64,000 bases of DNA from Arcobacter sp. F155 (lineage in GTDB: Bacteria; Campylobacterota; Campylobacteria; Campylobacterales; Arcobacteraceae). Location of the stretch: positions 1 through 64,000 of the forward strand of contig NZ_PDJU01000014.1 in the NCBI RefSeq assembly GCF_004116455.1, written 5' to 3'. A program made the translations under genes and the position numbers. Positions 8,131 through 17,179 of this stretch are shown here, one piece after another (within the stretch, counting starts at the first letter, position 1; every line of letters begins with the position of its first letter). The notes under the pieces were generated by a model that was given only the letters and a program-made list of their open reading frames with translations, did not search any database and had not been told where the DNA came from.

Positions 8131-10545
8131 TTTTATAGTATCATAAAGTTTTTGAATCTCAATTGGTTTTTTTAAGTGGTCATTCATTCCACTTTCATGA
8201 GATTTTTTAATATCTTCATCTTGACTATTTGCTGTAAGTGCGATTATTGGAATCTTTTTATTTTTCTTTCTAATAATTTGAGTTGTTTCATAGCCATCTA
8301 AATCAGGCATTTGAATATCCATAAGAATTAAATCAATAAAAGTAGGTTTTCTTACTAGTTTTATTGCACTTTTTCCTGTAGAAACAATCTCTAAATTTAC
8401 ATTTGTACCTTTTAAGATACCTGCAATAATTTGCTGGTTTAGTTTATTGTCTTCAACAAGTAGAATTGTTTTATTTGAGAAATCTGGCTTTATACTTTTT
8501 TCTATCTTTTCATCTTCTTTTGAACAAGCTCTTAATTCTAATTCTACAAAGAAAGTAGTACCTTCAGATTTTTTTGATTTTAGCCAAATTTTTCCATTCA
8601 TTAGATGAACTAAATCTTTAGAGATTGCAAGACCTAAGCCTGTACCTTCATATTTTTTTGAGGTACTTAAATCCCCTTGTGAAAAGGATTCAAATATCTT
8701 TTTTTCTTCATATTTATTAAGTCCAATACCACTATCTTCTATTTCAATATAGATAATACTATTTTCCTTTTGCTCAATTTTTAACCTAATAAAACCTTCT
8801 TTTGTAAACTTTACTGCATTGTGTAAAATATTTGTAAAGACTTGTGATACTCTTAATTTATCTCCATAATAGTATTCACTTAAGTTCTCATCATACTCTA
8901 AAATAAATTCTAAATTTTTTTCTTCTAGGTCAATATCAATATAGTCAATACAATCACTAATTACTTCTCGTAATCTAAAAGGAGCATTATGGAACTCGAT
9001 TTTCCCTGCTTCAATTTTAGAAAAGTCTAAAATATCATTGATGATTCGAAGTAAAGAGTTTGCACCTTTATCAATTTTTTCTATATATTCTCTTTGTTCA
9101 TTTTTTAAATCAGTTTCTAAAACTAAGTGGCTCATTCCTATTATAGAGTTCATAGGTGTTCTAATTTCATGACTCATATTTGCTAGAAATTTAGCCTTTG
9201 CTTTTGTTGCTTCATAAGCTTTATTTCTCTCTTTTTGTAGTTGTCTATTTAAAAGAGTTAGTTTTCTATTCCAGTATAAAGTTATTAGAATAATAAATAA
9301 AGAAACTAAAGCAAGTTGCCAAACTAAAGTATAGTCTGTTTTTATCTGATAAGTTGTTTTAACCCACTTATTAAGTATCTCTTCTTTTGTTTCTGTTGAG
9401 ACGATTGTTAGTGCTTTTTCAAAAATACTATTTAAAATAGGAAGGTCTTTTCTAGTAGCAAGAGAGAGGTTCATTTCTCCATTTAGTTTACCTGATACAG
9501 CAACAGAACCAATGAAGTTTTTTTGAATAATATGATTAATAACAACAGAGTTATCAATAAAGCCAAAAACTTCTTCTGTTTCAACTTTAATTAATCCCTC
9601 TTCAACAGTATCAACTTTGATAATATCTACTTTTGGATATTTTTGTTTAAGCATTTCAAATAAGTAGTGTCCTTTTAAAACAGCAAAACTTCTATTTTTA
9701 ACCTGAGCAATATTATCAAAGAAAGGAACATTTACTTTTGTTGCAACAACAATATTTGATCTAATATATGGAGTTGTAAAGTTCAAAAACTTTTCTCTTG
9801 CTTTTAAAGGAAAAGCAAGGGGTAAAATATCACACCTTTTATCTTCTATTTTTTCTAATGATTCTGCCCACGAGTTTGTATGTACTAGTTTTATTTCAAT
9901 ACTAAGTTGTTTTGCCATCACATCTAAAATATCTGAGGCAATACCTATATATTTGCCATCTTCAATTTTTTCAAAAGGTGCCCAATTAGGAGCAACACAT
10001 ATTTTAAAACTATTGTTTTTTTCTAAAAACTCTTTTTCTTGTTCTGAGAATTGAATAACTTGTTTATAATAAGAGCTATCTTTAAAGTATATTGTTAATT
10101 CACCTAGGTTGTTATAGGTATACTCTTTTTTTTCGATAATATCTTTTTTAATTGAGTCAAAAAGTTTGTATTTTTCAGGAAGTCTATTTGTAAAAACTAC
10201 TTGATTGTTTTCATTTCTATAAGCAGATATAAGGTTTTCATTTAAATAGATGTCTTTTATTTCAATTGCTTCTATAAAGTTATTTTGGAAGTCTAATTCA
10301 ATCTTATCTTTTAAGCCATCTATGGCAAAGTTTGAAAGGTAAATTACACTTGATTTTGCAATTATTTTTGCTGTTTTATCTATGTTTTGACTAGTGTTTA
10401 TTCTTGTTTTTATATCTTCTGAAGATTGTTGTTTTGTTTCTAAGAAATATTTTTTTAAAGCAAAATCTACAAATAAGTAAATTAATACTATAAGTAGGGC
10501 AGGGATAAAAGTATAAGAAAACCTTTTTAAACTTCTTCTATTCAC
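8119..10545 (-). CDS. Hybrid sensor histidine kinase with periplasmic solute-binding domain and C-terminal receiver
   Basis: Domain order over 808 residues: membrane span (about 12-30), extracytoplasmic region, a family-3 solute-binding domain (about 178-395, starting [12 protein letters not shown]), second span (about 406-425), short coiled linker, HisKA with phospho-accepting H459 in M-S-H-E-I-R-T-P-M, HATPase with D-S-G-I-G and G-T-G-L-G-L-A-I-S, and a receiver with D743 in L-M-D-I-Q-M-P. This is the BvgS/EvgS-like design in which a periplasmic binding domain senses a small molecule directly. It follows a free solute-binding-protein gene by 7 bp, so the two products may see the same ligand. 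No HPt domain is fused; one must act in trans. Confidence 0.93.
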   Translation of the reverse strand: MNRRSLKRFSYTFIPALLIVLIYLFVDFALKKYFLETKQQSSEDIKTRINTSQNIDKTAKIIAKSSVIYLSNFAIDGLKDKIELDFQNNFIEAIEIKDIYLNENLISAYRNENNQVVFTNRLPEKYKLFDSIKKDIIEKKEYTYNNLGELTIYFKDSSYYKQVIQFSEQEKEFLEKNNSFKICVAPNWAPFEKIEDGKYIGIASDILDVMAKQLSIEIKLVHTNSWAESLEKIEDKRCDILPLAFPLKAREKFLNFTTPYIRSNIVVATKVNVPFFDNIAQVKNRSFAVLKGHYLFEMLKQKYPKVDIIKVDTVEEGLIKVETEEVFGFIDNSVVINHIIQKNFIGSVAVSGKLNGEMNLSLATRKDLPILNSIFEKALTIVSTETKEEILNKWVKTTYQIKTDYTLVWQLALVSLFIILITLYWNRKLTLLNRQLQKERNKAYEATKAKAKFLANMSHEIRTPMNSIIGMSHLVLETDLKNEQREYIEKIDKGANSLLRIINDILDFSKIEAGKIEFHNAPFRLREVISDCIDYIDIDLEEKNLEFILEYDENLSEYYYGDKLRVSQVFTNILHNAVKFTKEGFIRLKIEQKENSIIYIEIEDSGIGLNKYEEKKIFESFSQGDLSTSKKYEGTGLGLAISKDLVHLMNGKIWLKSKKSEGTTFFVELELRACSKEDEKIEKSIKPDFSNKTILLVEDNKLNQQIIAGILKGTNVNLEIVSTGKSAIKLVRKPTFIDLILMDIQMPDLDGYETTQIIRKKNKKIPIIALTANSQDEDIKKSHESGMNDHLKKPIEIQKLYDTIKKYI

Positions 10546-10552
10546 AATATTA

Positions 10553-11269
10553 TTAATATCTTTCTAAAATTTTGTCGTATGTTCCATCAGCTTTAATCTC
10601 TTCAAAAGCTGTTTTCCATCGATTTATTATATCATCACTTGTCTCTTTATTGAATGCAATGTATAGTTTTGATTCAAAAAAGGCTTCCATTTTTACAGGA
10701 ATGATTTTTTTATCTAAACCTTGTTGTTTAAGATTATAGATAAAAGATACTTCATCTGTGGGAAAAAGATCTGTTTTATTTTCTAAAAGTTTATTTAGTC
10801 TATGATTAGTTAGTGTATTTAAATCAAGATTTGTGAAACCAAACTTTTGAAGTACTTCTGTTGTAACCGTATCACTTTCTACAATAATAGAGTTTACTTT
10901 TTTTGCATCTTCAAGGGTTTTTATATCTAAATCTTCTCTTGAGGCATTTTTGAAAAATCTGATTTTAACAGAAGAAACAGGTCCAACCCATTTAAAAAGA
11001 TTTTCTCTTTCTTTTGATTTAGTTGTTAAAAATAGGGCATAACCTTTTTTTCTCAATGTTATATTATATGCTCTTTTCCATGGAAAGACTTTTATCTCTT
11101 TTTTATTTCCTATTCTTTTTTGTATCTCTTTTACTAAGTCTATACTAATTCCAGATAAACCATCTTTATTTTCTATTTGATATGGAACCCATGGCTCAGT
11201 AAGAGGTTGTATTTCACTAGCAAGTAGTGTTGTGTTTATAAATAATAAAAGTGTAAATAAAAGTTTCAT
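10553..11269 (-). CDS. Periplasmic solute-binding protein, family 3 type
   Basis: A signal peptide ([10 protein letters not shown], ending near L-L-A-S) precedes a roughly 220-residue family-3 binding domain: [29 protein letters not shown] chose the ATG at 11269, not the in-frame TTG at 11281, because GAGG sits 6 bases before it and the signal peptide then begins normally. No ABC permease is nearby. Together with the kinase downstream, this suggests ligand sensing rather than uptake. Its promoter shares a 150-bp divergent region with the Fur-boxed flavodoxin operon, so it may also respond to iron. Confidence 0.87.
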   Translation of the reverse strand: MKLLFTLLLFINTTLLASEIQPLTEPWVPYQIENKDGLSGISIDLVKEIQKRIGNKKEIKVFPWKRAYNITLRKKGYALFLTTKSKERENLFKWVGPVSSVKIRFFKNASREDLDIKTLEDAKKVNSIIVESDTVTTEVLQKFGFTNLDLNTLTNHRLNKLLENKTDLFPTDEVSFIYNLKQQGLDKKIIPVKMEAFFESKLYIAFNKETSDDIINRWKTAFEEIKADGTYDKILERY

Positions 11270-11335
11270 TATTGACCTCAAATATGGATATTTTTAATTA
11301 TATAAAAAAAGTAATAAAAGTTTTCAAATAATTTA

Positions 11336-11350
11336 TGATAATGGTTATCA
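11336..11350. promoter_or_regulatory. Fur box 1, divergent region
   Basis: TGATAATGGTTATCA differs from the 7-1-7 Fur consensus TGATAATnATTATCA at one of 14 defined positions. It lies 67 bp upstream of the solute-binding-protein start and 69 bp upstream of the DUF2325 start. Confidence 0.8.
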
Positions 11351-11387
11351 ATATAATGAAAGATTAAGTTTAGTGCTGTTAATATAC

Positions 11388-11402
11388 TGATATTCATTAT
11401 CA
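11388..11402 (+). promoter_or_regulatory. Fur box 2, before the DUF2325-flavodoxin operon
   Basis: TGATATTCATTATCA matches the Fur 7-1-7 consensus at 13 of 14 positions. It ends 16 bp before the DUF2325 start codon, where a bound repressor would block transcription. Spacing to box 1 is 52 bp centre to centre. Confidence 0.8.
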
Positions 11403-11418
11403 TTTAAAGGATAGAGAG

Positions 11419-11721
11419 ATGTCAGTTTTAATTATCGGTGGAGACAAGATAGATACTATAAAAGGTATTTTAGATCAGTTAGGAAACTTTTCAATAACTC
11501 ATTGGGACACAAGAAAAAAATCAAGTGCTTGTAGAAAAGATATTCCACAAAATACAGATTATGTATTAATGTTAACAGACTTTGTAAATCATAATGCAAT
11601 GTACAAATATAGAAAAGAAGCAAAGAAGAAAAATATTCCAGTTATTTGTACAAAAAGAAGTGCTAGCTCAGTGTATTGTGAGGTTTGTAAGTTTTTAAAT
11701 ATTAAAAAATGTGAGGCTTAG
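11419..11721 (+). CDS. DUF2325 domain protein
   Basis: The 100-residue protein has the DUF2325 pattern: N-terminal V-L-I-I-G-G-D, then H-W-D-T-R, Y-V-L-M-L-T-D-F-V-N-H and a Rossmann-like alternation. Two Cys close the protein (Y-C-E-V-C). The family has no assigned activity. The gene is the first of five tightly packed genes ending in flavodoxin, directly behind two strong Fur boxes, so it is expected to be made under iron limitation. An AAAGGA ribosome-binding site precedes the ATG. Confidence 0.85.
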   Translation: MSVLIIGGDKIDTIKGILDQLGNFSITHWDTRKKSSACRKDIPQNTDYVLMLTDFVNHNAMYKYRKEAKKKNIPVICTKRSASSVYCEVCKFLNIKKCEA

Positions 11722-11922
11722 ATGAGTGAATTAGTAATAAATGAACTTAATGGTTTTAAAAACTATAAGTATGAGTCAACAACAAGTAGAGTTGTAAACT
11801 TAAAGGATATTTCTGATGCTGATTTAGATGAGTTCTTGGCTATAACTCATATATTAGATAGAAATTATATTAAGTATAAATTTACAACAAATATAGATAT
11901 TAGAATCTTAGGTAAAAAGTAA
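11722..11922 (+). CDS. Small conserved-looking hypothetical protein (66 aa)
   Basis: The ATG follows the DUF2325 stop codon with no gap. The protein is charged and soluble, with no signal peptide or membrane span. It shows an acidic D-L-D-E-F segment (K-D-I-S-D-A-D-L-D-E-F) and a basic C-terminus, and I do not recognise a family. Its position in the Fur-boxed operon makes expression under iron starvation likely. Its tight packing between two coding genes supports it as real. Confidence 0.65.
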   Translation: MSELVINELNGFKNYKYESTTSRVVNLKDISDADLDEFLAITHILDRNYIKYKFTTNIDIRILGKK

Positions 11923-11940
11923 AAGACAAAAGGAGAAGAG

Positions 11941-12117
11941 ATGTCAAATTTAATTTTAAGAAAAGAGATAAGAAGTGTTATTAGAAACTCAGGACAAGAG
12001 GCAAACTCAAAAATGCTATGTTCAATTGTAAAGCTAATGAATATGAGGTATAAAGATTTAGATAAACAAAGAGTTGTTACATTAACAAATGAATTACTTT
12101 TTGAGTCAAGAGCATAA
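11941..12117 (+). CDS. Small hypothetical protein (58 aa)
   Basis: An ATG preceded by AAAGGAGAAGAG opens a 59-codon frame that ends immediately before the next gene's ATG (TAA then ATG at 12118). The product is basic and helical (starts M-S-N-L-I-L-R-K-E-I-R), with one Cys and no membrane span. Evidence for coding is the good ribosome-binding site, the exact fit between neighbours and the operon context. No family is recognised; the size and charge would suit a small regulator or partner protein, which is speculation. Confidence 0.65.
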   Translation: MSNLILRKEIRSVIRNSGQEANSKMLCSIVKLMNMRYKDLDKQRVVTLTNELLFESRA

Positions 12118-12873
12118 ATGAAAAGATTTGGCTTTAATAGTAAGAATGAATTTCTTCCTTCTTTTGATAAATTTCAAAGTAGTGTAAATCAAAGATTAAT
12201 GTTTTTAAAACTTTTTAATGAACAAGTACCTTGCTCACTGAAATTTTCAAAAGAGGAAATCTCTTTATGTAATAAAATCTCTTTATTTGAAACTTTTATT
12301 AGTAAAGTATATTTTAATTTACAATGTAATTTTTCTTACTCTTCAAATATTAAGATTGATATTGAAAAAACAGTATTAATAAATAAATTTCTAAAAAAAG
12401 TTAGATTAAGAACAGAATCTATTCCTACAAAATACTCTATTTTTACCAAAAACATTAATAATTTAAAAAAATCAACTGACTTAATAATAATTCTTTTAGA
12501 GAATGATTTCTCTTTCTTTTTAGATGGAAATAGTTGTTTTAAAAGATTTGTATCTAATAAAATTCTTAACTCTGCCCATAATAGAGAAGTAAATGTTAGT
12601 GATGATTCAATTGACATTATTTCTCATGAACAGATGTTTCAAACAAAAATATTCACTTTTTGGGAGTTTATAAATAGCAAAAAACTTGATATTGATAAAC
12701 ATATTAAAAAAGCAATTAAATGTATAAAAGAGAGTGATTTCAAACAAGTTTATTTAGTATATCCCAAAAATGATGATTTTTGTAAACACGTAAGTGTTAG
12801 ATGTAATGATATTAGTAGCAGCGAGTACAACATAAAGTTAGTTCCATACTCTATGCGTTCAACTTTAAGATAA
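12118..12873 (+). CDS. Hypothetical protein, 251 aa, Fur-box operon
   Basis: I do not recognise this protein. It is soluble, lysine- and phenylalanine-rich, without signal peptide or membrane span, and has eight scattered Cys, two of them near the C-terminus (D-D-F-C and V-R-C-N-D). The ATG follows directly on the stop of the 58-residue gene. It is the fourth gene of the predicted iron-starvation operon and is followed 20 bp later by flavodoxin. The cysteines and the context would fit a redox or iron-sulphur-related function, but there is no motif to confirm it. Confidence 0.7.
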   Translation: MKRFGFNSKNEFLPSFDKFQSSVNQRLMFLKLFNEQVPCSLKFSKEEISLCNKISLFETFISKVYFNLQCNFSYSSNIKIDIEKTVLINKFLKKVRLRTESIPTKYSIFTKNINNLKKSTDLIIILLENDFSFFLDGNSCFKRFVSNKILNSAHNREVNVSDDSIDIISHEQMFQTKIFTFWEFINSKKLDIDKHIKKAIKCIKESDFKQVYLVYPKNDDFCKHVSVRCNDISSSEYNIKLVPYSMRSTLR

Positions 12874-12893
12874 TTTTATAAAAAAGGAAAAAT

Positions 12894-13385
12894 ATGAAAG
12901 CAATATTCTATGCAACAAGTACAGGAAATACAGAAGAGGTTGCAAATAAAATACATGAAAAACTAGATGGATTTGAATTAATAGATATTTCAAGTGATGG
13001 TGTAGAAAAGATGAAGGATTGTGAATCAATTGTTTTAGGTGTATCAACTTGGGGTGAGGGTGAGCTACAAGATGATTGGGAAGATTGTTTTGATGATATT
13101 CAAGAAATTGATTTCAAAGATAAGAAAGTAGCACTTTTTGGTTTAGGTGATCAAGAGAGTTATGGGCATGAGTTTGTAGATGCTTTAGGAATTATGTATG
13201 AAACTTTAATTGAACAAAATGCAAAGATTATAGGAAAAACATCAACTGATGGTTATGAGTATGATTATTCAAAAGCTGAGGTAGATGGAGAGTTTGTTGG
13301 ATTAGTAATTGATGAAGATAATCAAGAAGATTTAACAGATGAAAGAGTTGAAAACTGGTGTAATGAAATAAAAAGTTTAATATAG
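12894..13385 (+). CDS. fldA: Flavodoxin
   Basis: The 163-residue flavodoxin has the FMN phosphate loop A-T-S-T-G-N-T-E-E-V-A at the N-terminus, the isoalloxazine loop S-T-W-G-E-G-E-L, and G-L-G-D-Q-E-S-Y-G-H-E-F around the second aromatic flank. It is a long-chain type. Flavodoxin is the iron-free substitute for ferredoxin as a low-potential electron carrier and is a classic iron-starvation protein. An AAAAGGA ribosome-binding site precedes the ATG. Last gene of the operon that starts with two Fur boxes, it supplies the clearest functional clue for that operon. Confidence 0.96.
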   Translation: MKAIFYATSTGNTEEVANKIHEKLDGFELIDISSDGVEKMKDCESIVLGVSTWGEGELQDDWEDCFDDIQEIDFKDKKVALFGLGDQESYGHEFVDALGIMYETLIEQNAKIIGKTSTDGYEYDYSKAEVDGEFVGLVIDEDNQEDLTDERVENWCNEIKSLI

Positions 13386-13387
13386 TA

Positions 13388-13410
13388 TTGATAATTGTTC
13401 TTATAATCAA
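13388..13410 (+). promoter_or_regulatory. Possible Fur box before the porin gene
   Basis: TTGAT and ATCAA flank an AT-rich core. The 15-mer starting at 13389 matches the Fur 7-1-7 consensus at about 11 of 14 positions. It is weaker than the other boxes in this window and lies about 75 bp before the porin start. Confidence 0.4.
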
Positions 13411-13446
13411 GAAAGATTAAAGTTTATTTTGTTACTATTCTAATTC

Positions 13447-13465
13447 AATTCAAGCTGGTTGAATT
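13447..13465 (+). promoter_or_regulatory. Inverted repeat in the porin leader
   Basis: AATTCAA and TTGAATT flank a 5-base GCTGG centre. A further AATTCAA copy overlaps at 13442-13448. The repeat sits 19 bp upstream of the porin ATG, just before an AAGGAG ribosome-binding site, so it could act as an operator or as an RNA hairpin that controls translation. Confidence 0.4.
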
Positions 13466-13484
13466 ACACACAAGGAGAAATTTA

Positions 13485-14600
13485 ATGAAAAAAATAAGTT
13501 TAATTGCAGCATCGTTACTATTAACAAGTAATTTAGTTGCAAATAGTTTTGATGAGGCTTTTAAAGCTGGAACTGTAAGTGGTGATATCACATTATATGG
13601 TGAAAAACAAGATAATAGTGGTGGAAACAAAGATTCTGGTTTTTCAATGGGTTCTATTGGACTTTCTTATGAGACTGGTGAGTTAAATGGTTTTAAAGCA
13701 GCAGTTGGATTTAGAGGAAATCATGATTTTTCAGAAGTAGAAGAAGATGATTATTCTGATGGAAGTGAAAAAGAAGCAATTGTTCATACTGCTAATATCT
13801 CATATGCAAATGAGTATTTAGGATTAACTCTTGGTAGACAAGAGATTGATTTAGAGTGGTTAGGTGATTACCATGAAGCAGCAGTTCTTGGAGTTACAGC
13901 AATTCCTGATACAACAGTTGTTTTAGGATATACAAATAGAAATGCAGTTGCAGATGTAGATGCTCCTTTAGAAGACTTTGCTGACTTTGGTGAAACATCA
14001 GAAGGTAAAGAGATTGACTTTGCTGCTGTATTAGATGCAAAATATGAAGGTGTAAAAGGTTTAGTTGTAAACCCTTACTATTATGATGCAGATAATTTAG
14101 CTAACTGGTATGGTTTAAAAGTTGATTATGATACTGATATGTTTGGTGTAACTGTACATGGTGCAAGTTCAAATGAAGATGTTTCTGGAACTAAAGATGG
14201 AGATATCGCTCACATTGAAGGTAGATTAAATATTGCAGGATTTGGATTTAACCTTGGATATGTAACTACAGACAATAATGGTGGAGTTGGTTCTATGGCT
14301 GCACTAGGTGATAACATTAATCCATTTGATGCCTTAAGAGGTGGAGATGGTGAAAAAGTTTATGAAGCAGATGCACAAACAACTTATTTAAATGTAAACT
14401 ATGAGATTTCTGGTGTTGAACTAGGAGCTATGTATGGTGAGATGGAATATGGTAGTGACAAAGATAAAGAGTTTGATTTTACTGTAGATTATGGTATTAC
14501 TGATAACTTATCTATTGGTGCATTATATGTAAATCTTGATGCTGAAGATAGTGACAATGATTACGATAAATTAACTTTAACAGTTGAGTATTCATTCTAA
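13485..14600 (+). CDS. Opr-type outer-membrane porin
   Basis: A signal peptide (M-K-K-I-S-L-I-A-A-S, cleavage near V-A-N-S) is followed by about 350 acidic, Gly- and aromatic-rich residues in alternating beta-strand style. The protein ends in the typical outer-membrane C-terminal signature V-E-Y-S-F. Segments such as G-D-I-T-L-Y-G-E and L-T-L-G-R-Q-E-I-D resemble the Opr/OprD-like porins of Campylobacterota. It forms a diffusion channel for small solutes; specificity cannot be read. It is a single-gene unit ended by a strong hairpin. A possible Fur box upstream hints at iron-dependent expression. Confidence 0.9.
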   Translation: MKKISLIAASLLLTSNLVANSFDEAFKAGTVSGDITLYGEKQDNSGGNKDSGFSMGSIGLSYETGELNGFKAAVGFRGNHDFSEVEEDDYSDGSEKEAIVHTANISYANEYLGLTLGRQEIDLEWLGDYHEAAVLGVTAIPDTTVVLGYTNRNAVADVDAPLEDFADFGETSEGKEIDFAAVLDAKYEGVKGLVVNPYYYDADNLANWYGLKVDYDTDMFGVTVHGASSNEDVSGTKDGDIAHIEGRLNIAGFGFNLGYVTTDNNGGVGSMAALGDNINPFDALRGGDGEKVYEADAQTTYLNVNYEISGVELGAMYGEMEYGSDKDKEFDFTVDYGITDNLSIGALYVNLDAEDSDNDYDKLTLTVEYSF

Positions 14601-14616
14601 TCTAAATGATTAATAA

Positions 14617-14647
14617 ACAAGGAAGAGACTCCTAAGCTCTTCCTTGT
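14617..14647. terminator. Bidirectional terminator between porin and aspartoacylase-like gene
   Basis: A perfect 11-bp stem (ACAAGGAAGAG with CTCTTCCTTGT) encloses a 9-base loop in the gap between two convergent genes. Confidence 0.75.
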
Positions 14648-14656
14648 AAGATTATT

Positions 14657-15697
14657 TTATATAATCTCTTCTTTTCCTAATTCTGAAAATTCATTATCTA
14701 CAATAGCATCTTCATGGAAGTATTCAATTTTATTTTCTGCTGTTTCTAAGTTTTTAAACTTTGCAATATGAAAAATAGCATCCCCTTCTTGTATTAAAGG
14801 AATTTCTGATTTTCCAATTATTATTCCATCAAAGGCAGCTTTTATCTCATAACTCATATCATCCAAAGGTTCATCAACATAAGCTATAACTTCATCTTCT
14901 TTAACTGTTTCACCTAAGCCTTTAATAGTTCTTATAATTCCACTTTCAGTTGACCTAATCCATTGGCTTGTTCTTGCAATAATAGGAAGAGAAAACTTTT
15001 TTCTCTTTGTTGTATTAGGAAGCATTTGAGTCTCCCTTAAGACATTTACTATGCCTTTTACTCCAATTCTAATTGATTTTTCATCAAATCTTAGGGCTTC
15101 TCCTGCTTCATAAAGTAAAACAGGAATTCCTTTATTTTGGGCTTCTTCTCTTAAAGAACCATCTCTTAGCTCTGAGTGTAAAACAACAGGTGCTTCAAAA
15201 GCTTTTGCAAGATTATATGTAAAAGGATTATTCAAGTCTGTACGTACTTGTGGTAAGTTTGATTTATGAATAGAAGCTGTATGTAAATCTATTCCAAAAT
15301 CACATTTTGTAACGATTTCATCAAAAAATATTTTTGCAATTCTACTAGCTAGTGAACCTTTTTTTGAACCAGGAAAAGAGCGATTTAAGTCTCTTCTATC
15401 TGGCATATATCTTGATAAGGTTGTAACCCCATAGGTATTTACAATAGGTATTAAAATCAAAGTCCCTTTTAGTTTTTTAAGAATAGTTAATTTTCTTAGT
15501 CTTCTAATAATTTCAATACCATTTAATTCATCCCCATGAATTGCAGCACTTACAAAAATAGTTGGACCATCTTTTCTTCCTCTTATGATTCTAATGGGTA
15601 GTTTCATGGGAGAATGATAAAGTTTTGGAAGCTTTAAATCCAAAGTTATATTTGAATTTGCTTCTATTTCAGTATCAGCTATTATTAGCTTCTTCAT
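14657..15697 (-). CDS. Succinylglutamate desuccinylase/aspartoacylase family (M14-like) enzyme
   Basis: The 346-residue zinc hydrolase of the AstE/ASPA family shows A-A-I-H-G-D-E-L-N-G with the first metal ligands (H and E), P-D-R-R-D-L-N-R-S-F-P-G, and G-I-D-L-H-T-A with the third ligand His. A C-terminal biotinyl-lipoyl-like beta domain (around T-E-S-G-I-I-R and V-K-E-D-E-V-I-A-Y-V) is typical of the longer prokaryotic members. The gene follows rimK by 3 bp. In this context a role in removing or processing amino-acid tails is more plausible than arginine catabolism, since no other ast genes are near. That is inference. Confidence 0.88.
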   Translation of the reverse strand: MKKLIIADTEIEANSNITLDLKLPKLYHSPMKLPIRIIRGRKDGPTIFVSAAIHGDELNGIEIIRRLRKLTILKKLKGTLILIPIVNTYGVTTLSRYMPDRRDLNRSFPGSKKGSLASRIAKIFFDEIVTKCDFGIDLHTASIHKSNLPQVRTDLNNPFTYNLAKAFEAPVVLHSELRDGSLREEAQNKGIPVLLYEAGEALRFDEKSIRIGVKGIVNVLRETQMLPNTTKRKKFSLPIIARTSQWIRSTESGIIRTIKGLGETVKEDEVIAYVDEPLDDMSYEIKAAFDGIIIGKSEIPLIQEGDAIFHIAKFKNLETAENKIEYFHEDAIVDNEFSELGKEEII

Positions 15698-15700
15698 AGT

Positions 15701-16624
15701 TTATGCTCCGATACTATCTCTTTTAATTCTTCTTTTTTTATCTCCAGGGTTTGGTACACTTTTTTCAATATAGTCCATAATTTTTCCAGCAATATCAATA
15801 CCAGTTGATTTTTCTATTCCTTCTAATCCTGGACTTGAATTCACTTCCATCACAAGAGGACCACGACTAGATGGAATCATATCAACTCCACAAACCCCAA
15901 GACCCATAGCTTTTGCAGCTGCTAAAGCCGTTGATTTCTCTTTTCTATTTAGTTTATAAGAAGTTGCACTTCCACCTTGGTGTAAGTTTGATCTAAAGTC
16001 ACCTTCTGCACCTTGTCTTCTCATTGCTCCAACAACTTCACCACCAACAACTAAAGCTCTAATATCAGCTCCTCCAGCTTCTTCAATAAACTCTTGAACT
16101 AATAAGTTTACATCCATTCCATAAAAGGCATCAAGAACTGATTTTGCAGCTTTTTCACTATCAACTAAAACTACTCCAACCCCTTGAGTTCCTTCTAAAA
16201 TTTTTAAAACTAAAGGTGCTCCACCACTTAAAGCAATAACATCTTTTGCACTAGATTTATTTGAGGCAAAAACAGTTCTTGGCATATCAACACTATTTTT
16301 TGATAAAACTTGTAAACTTCTAAGTTTATCTCTACTTCTAGCAATAGCAAGGTTTCCAGATGTACTAAAAACATCCATCATCTCAAAGTGTCTAACCATT
16401 GCAGTTCCATAGAATGTTCTACTTGCACCAATTCTTGGAATGATAGCATCTGGAACAGGAAGTTTTTTACCTAAGTAGTTGATTAAAAGTTCACCTTTGA
16501 TAATCTCAATTGTACATTTAAGATAGTCGATTACTCTTATCTCCCAACCTCTTTGTTCCCCAGCTTCTACTAATCTTTGTGTTGAGTAAAGACTAGAATT
16601 TCTTGATAAAATATATACTTTCAT
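15701..16624 (-). CDS. rimK: RimK-type ATP-grasp ligase (ribosomal protein S6 glutamate ligase)
   Basis: The 307-residue ATP-grasp protein starts M-K-V-Y-I-L-S-R-N like RimK, with [34 protein letters not shown], and the Mg-binding [13 protein letters not shown]. RimK adds glutamate residues to the C-terminus of ribosomal protein S6 and in pseudomonads is reported to be tuned by c-di-GMP and by its partner protease RimB. The RimB-type gene lies 10 bp upstream, giving a rimB-rimK-aspartoacylase operon. Confidence 0.95.
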   Translation of the reverse strand: MKVYILSRNSSLYSTQRLVEAGEQRGWEIRVIDYLKCTIEIIKGELLINYLGKKLPVPDAIIPRIGASRTFYGTAMVRHFEMMDVFSTSGNLAIARSRDKLRSLQVLSKNSVDMPRTVFASNKSSAKDVIALSGGAPLVLKILEGTQGVGVVLVDSEKAAKSVLDAFYGMDVNLLVQEFIEEAGGADIRALVVGGEVVGAMRRQGAEGDFRSNLHQGGSATSYKLNRKEKSTALAAAKAMGLGVCGVDMIPSSRGPLVMEVNSSPGLEGIEKSTGIDIAGKIMDYIEKSVPNPGDKKRRIKRDSIGA

Positions 16625-16634
16625 TTTTTCTCAC

Positions 16635-17042
16635 TTATTGTTTAGATAAATACTCTTTTGATACATCAACTAGAAATTTTTCACTTAAAAACCTTCTGCC
16701 TATTAGCATAGGTAGTTTCATATCAGCTCTATTTGTAAGAGTAATTACACTCTTGTACTTTTTACCCATAAACTCTACAGTAACTTTTATAGATGGTCTA
16801 GTTTGTAGTTGTCCATTTGAACTTCTAACTTTTTTTAGTTTATAAAGTGGCATTTTCATTCTTTTGCCATGATAAGAAGGATGAATATCATCAAGTAGTG
16901 TAAAGTGTACTACATCGTTTTCAATCTTAATATCATCACAGTGTAAAGCATTAGAATCTGCTCCTGTGTCAACTTTAGCATCTAATTCAAAAAGTTCTAA
17001 ATCAATTATGGAAATTAACTCTTTTTTCCCTACGATTTTCAC
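16635..17042 (-). CDS. rimB: RimB-type retropepsin-like protease (ATP-dependent zinc protease family)
   Basis: The 135-residue protein has the retropepsin-like signature V-D-T-G-A-D-S-N-A-L-H and the later P-M-L-I-G-R-R-F-L family segment. Proteins of this family (formerly DUF785) accompany RimK genes; RimB is reported to trim the glutamate tail that RimK adds to S6. First gene of the three-gene operon. The start ATG at 17042 follows a perfect 25-bp palindrome centred about 35 bp upstream. Confidence 0.9.
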   Translation of the reverse strand: MKIVGKKELISIIDLELFELDAKVDTGADSNALHCDDIKIENDVVHFTLLDDIHPSYHGKRMKMPLYKLKKVRSSNGQLQTRPSIKVTVEFMGKKYKSVITLTNRADMKLPMLIGRRFLSEKFLVDVSKEYLSKQ

Positions 17043-17064
17043 AAGTAAATACTCTCATATTAAG

Positions 17065-17089
17065 ATGTAATAAATTTAATTTATTACAT
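17065..17089. promoter_or_regulatory. Perfect 11-3-11 palindrome upstream of rimB
   Basis: ATGTAATAAAT and ATTTATTACAT pair perfectly around TTA. The site lies 23-47 bp upstream of the rimB start, in the expected promoter zone. It differs from the Fur and Zur-like motifs in this window, so a different dimeric regulator is implied. It could also fold as an RNA hairpin. Confidence 0.5.
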
Positions 17090-17157
17090 TATGCTATCAT
17101 AAAATTATTAAAAAAGTAAATCAAAAATCTATATAGTTTTTATTTTATAAGATTAAA

Positions 17158-17179
17158 AGAAGAGGATTATTCCTCTTCT
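17158..17179 (-). terminator. Terminator of the imelysin-peroxidase operon
   Basis: AGAAGAGGA and TCCTCTTCT form a 9-bp stem with a 4-base loop. It overlaps the peroxidase stop codon and is followed on the minus strand by T-rich sequence. Confidence 0.65.

Noticed and set aside
12336-12617. Minus-strand open frame of 93 codons within the 251-aa gene
   Set aside because: The plus-strand gene fits the operon exactly and has consistent neighbours; the opposite frame lacks a ribosome-binding site.
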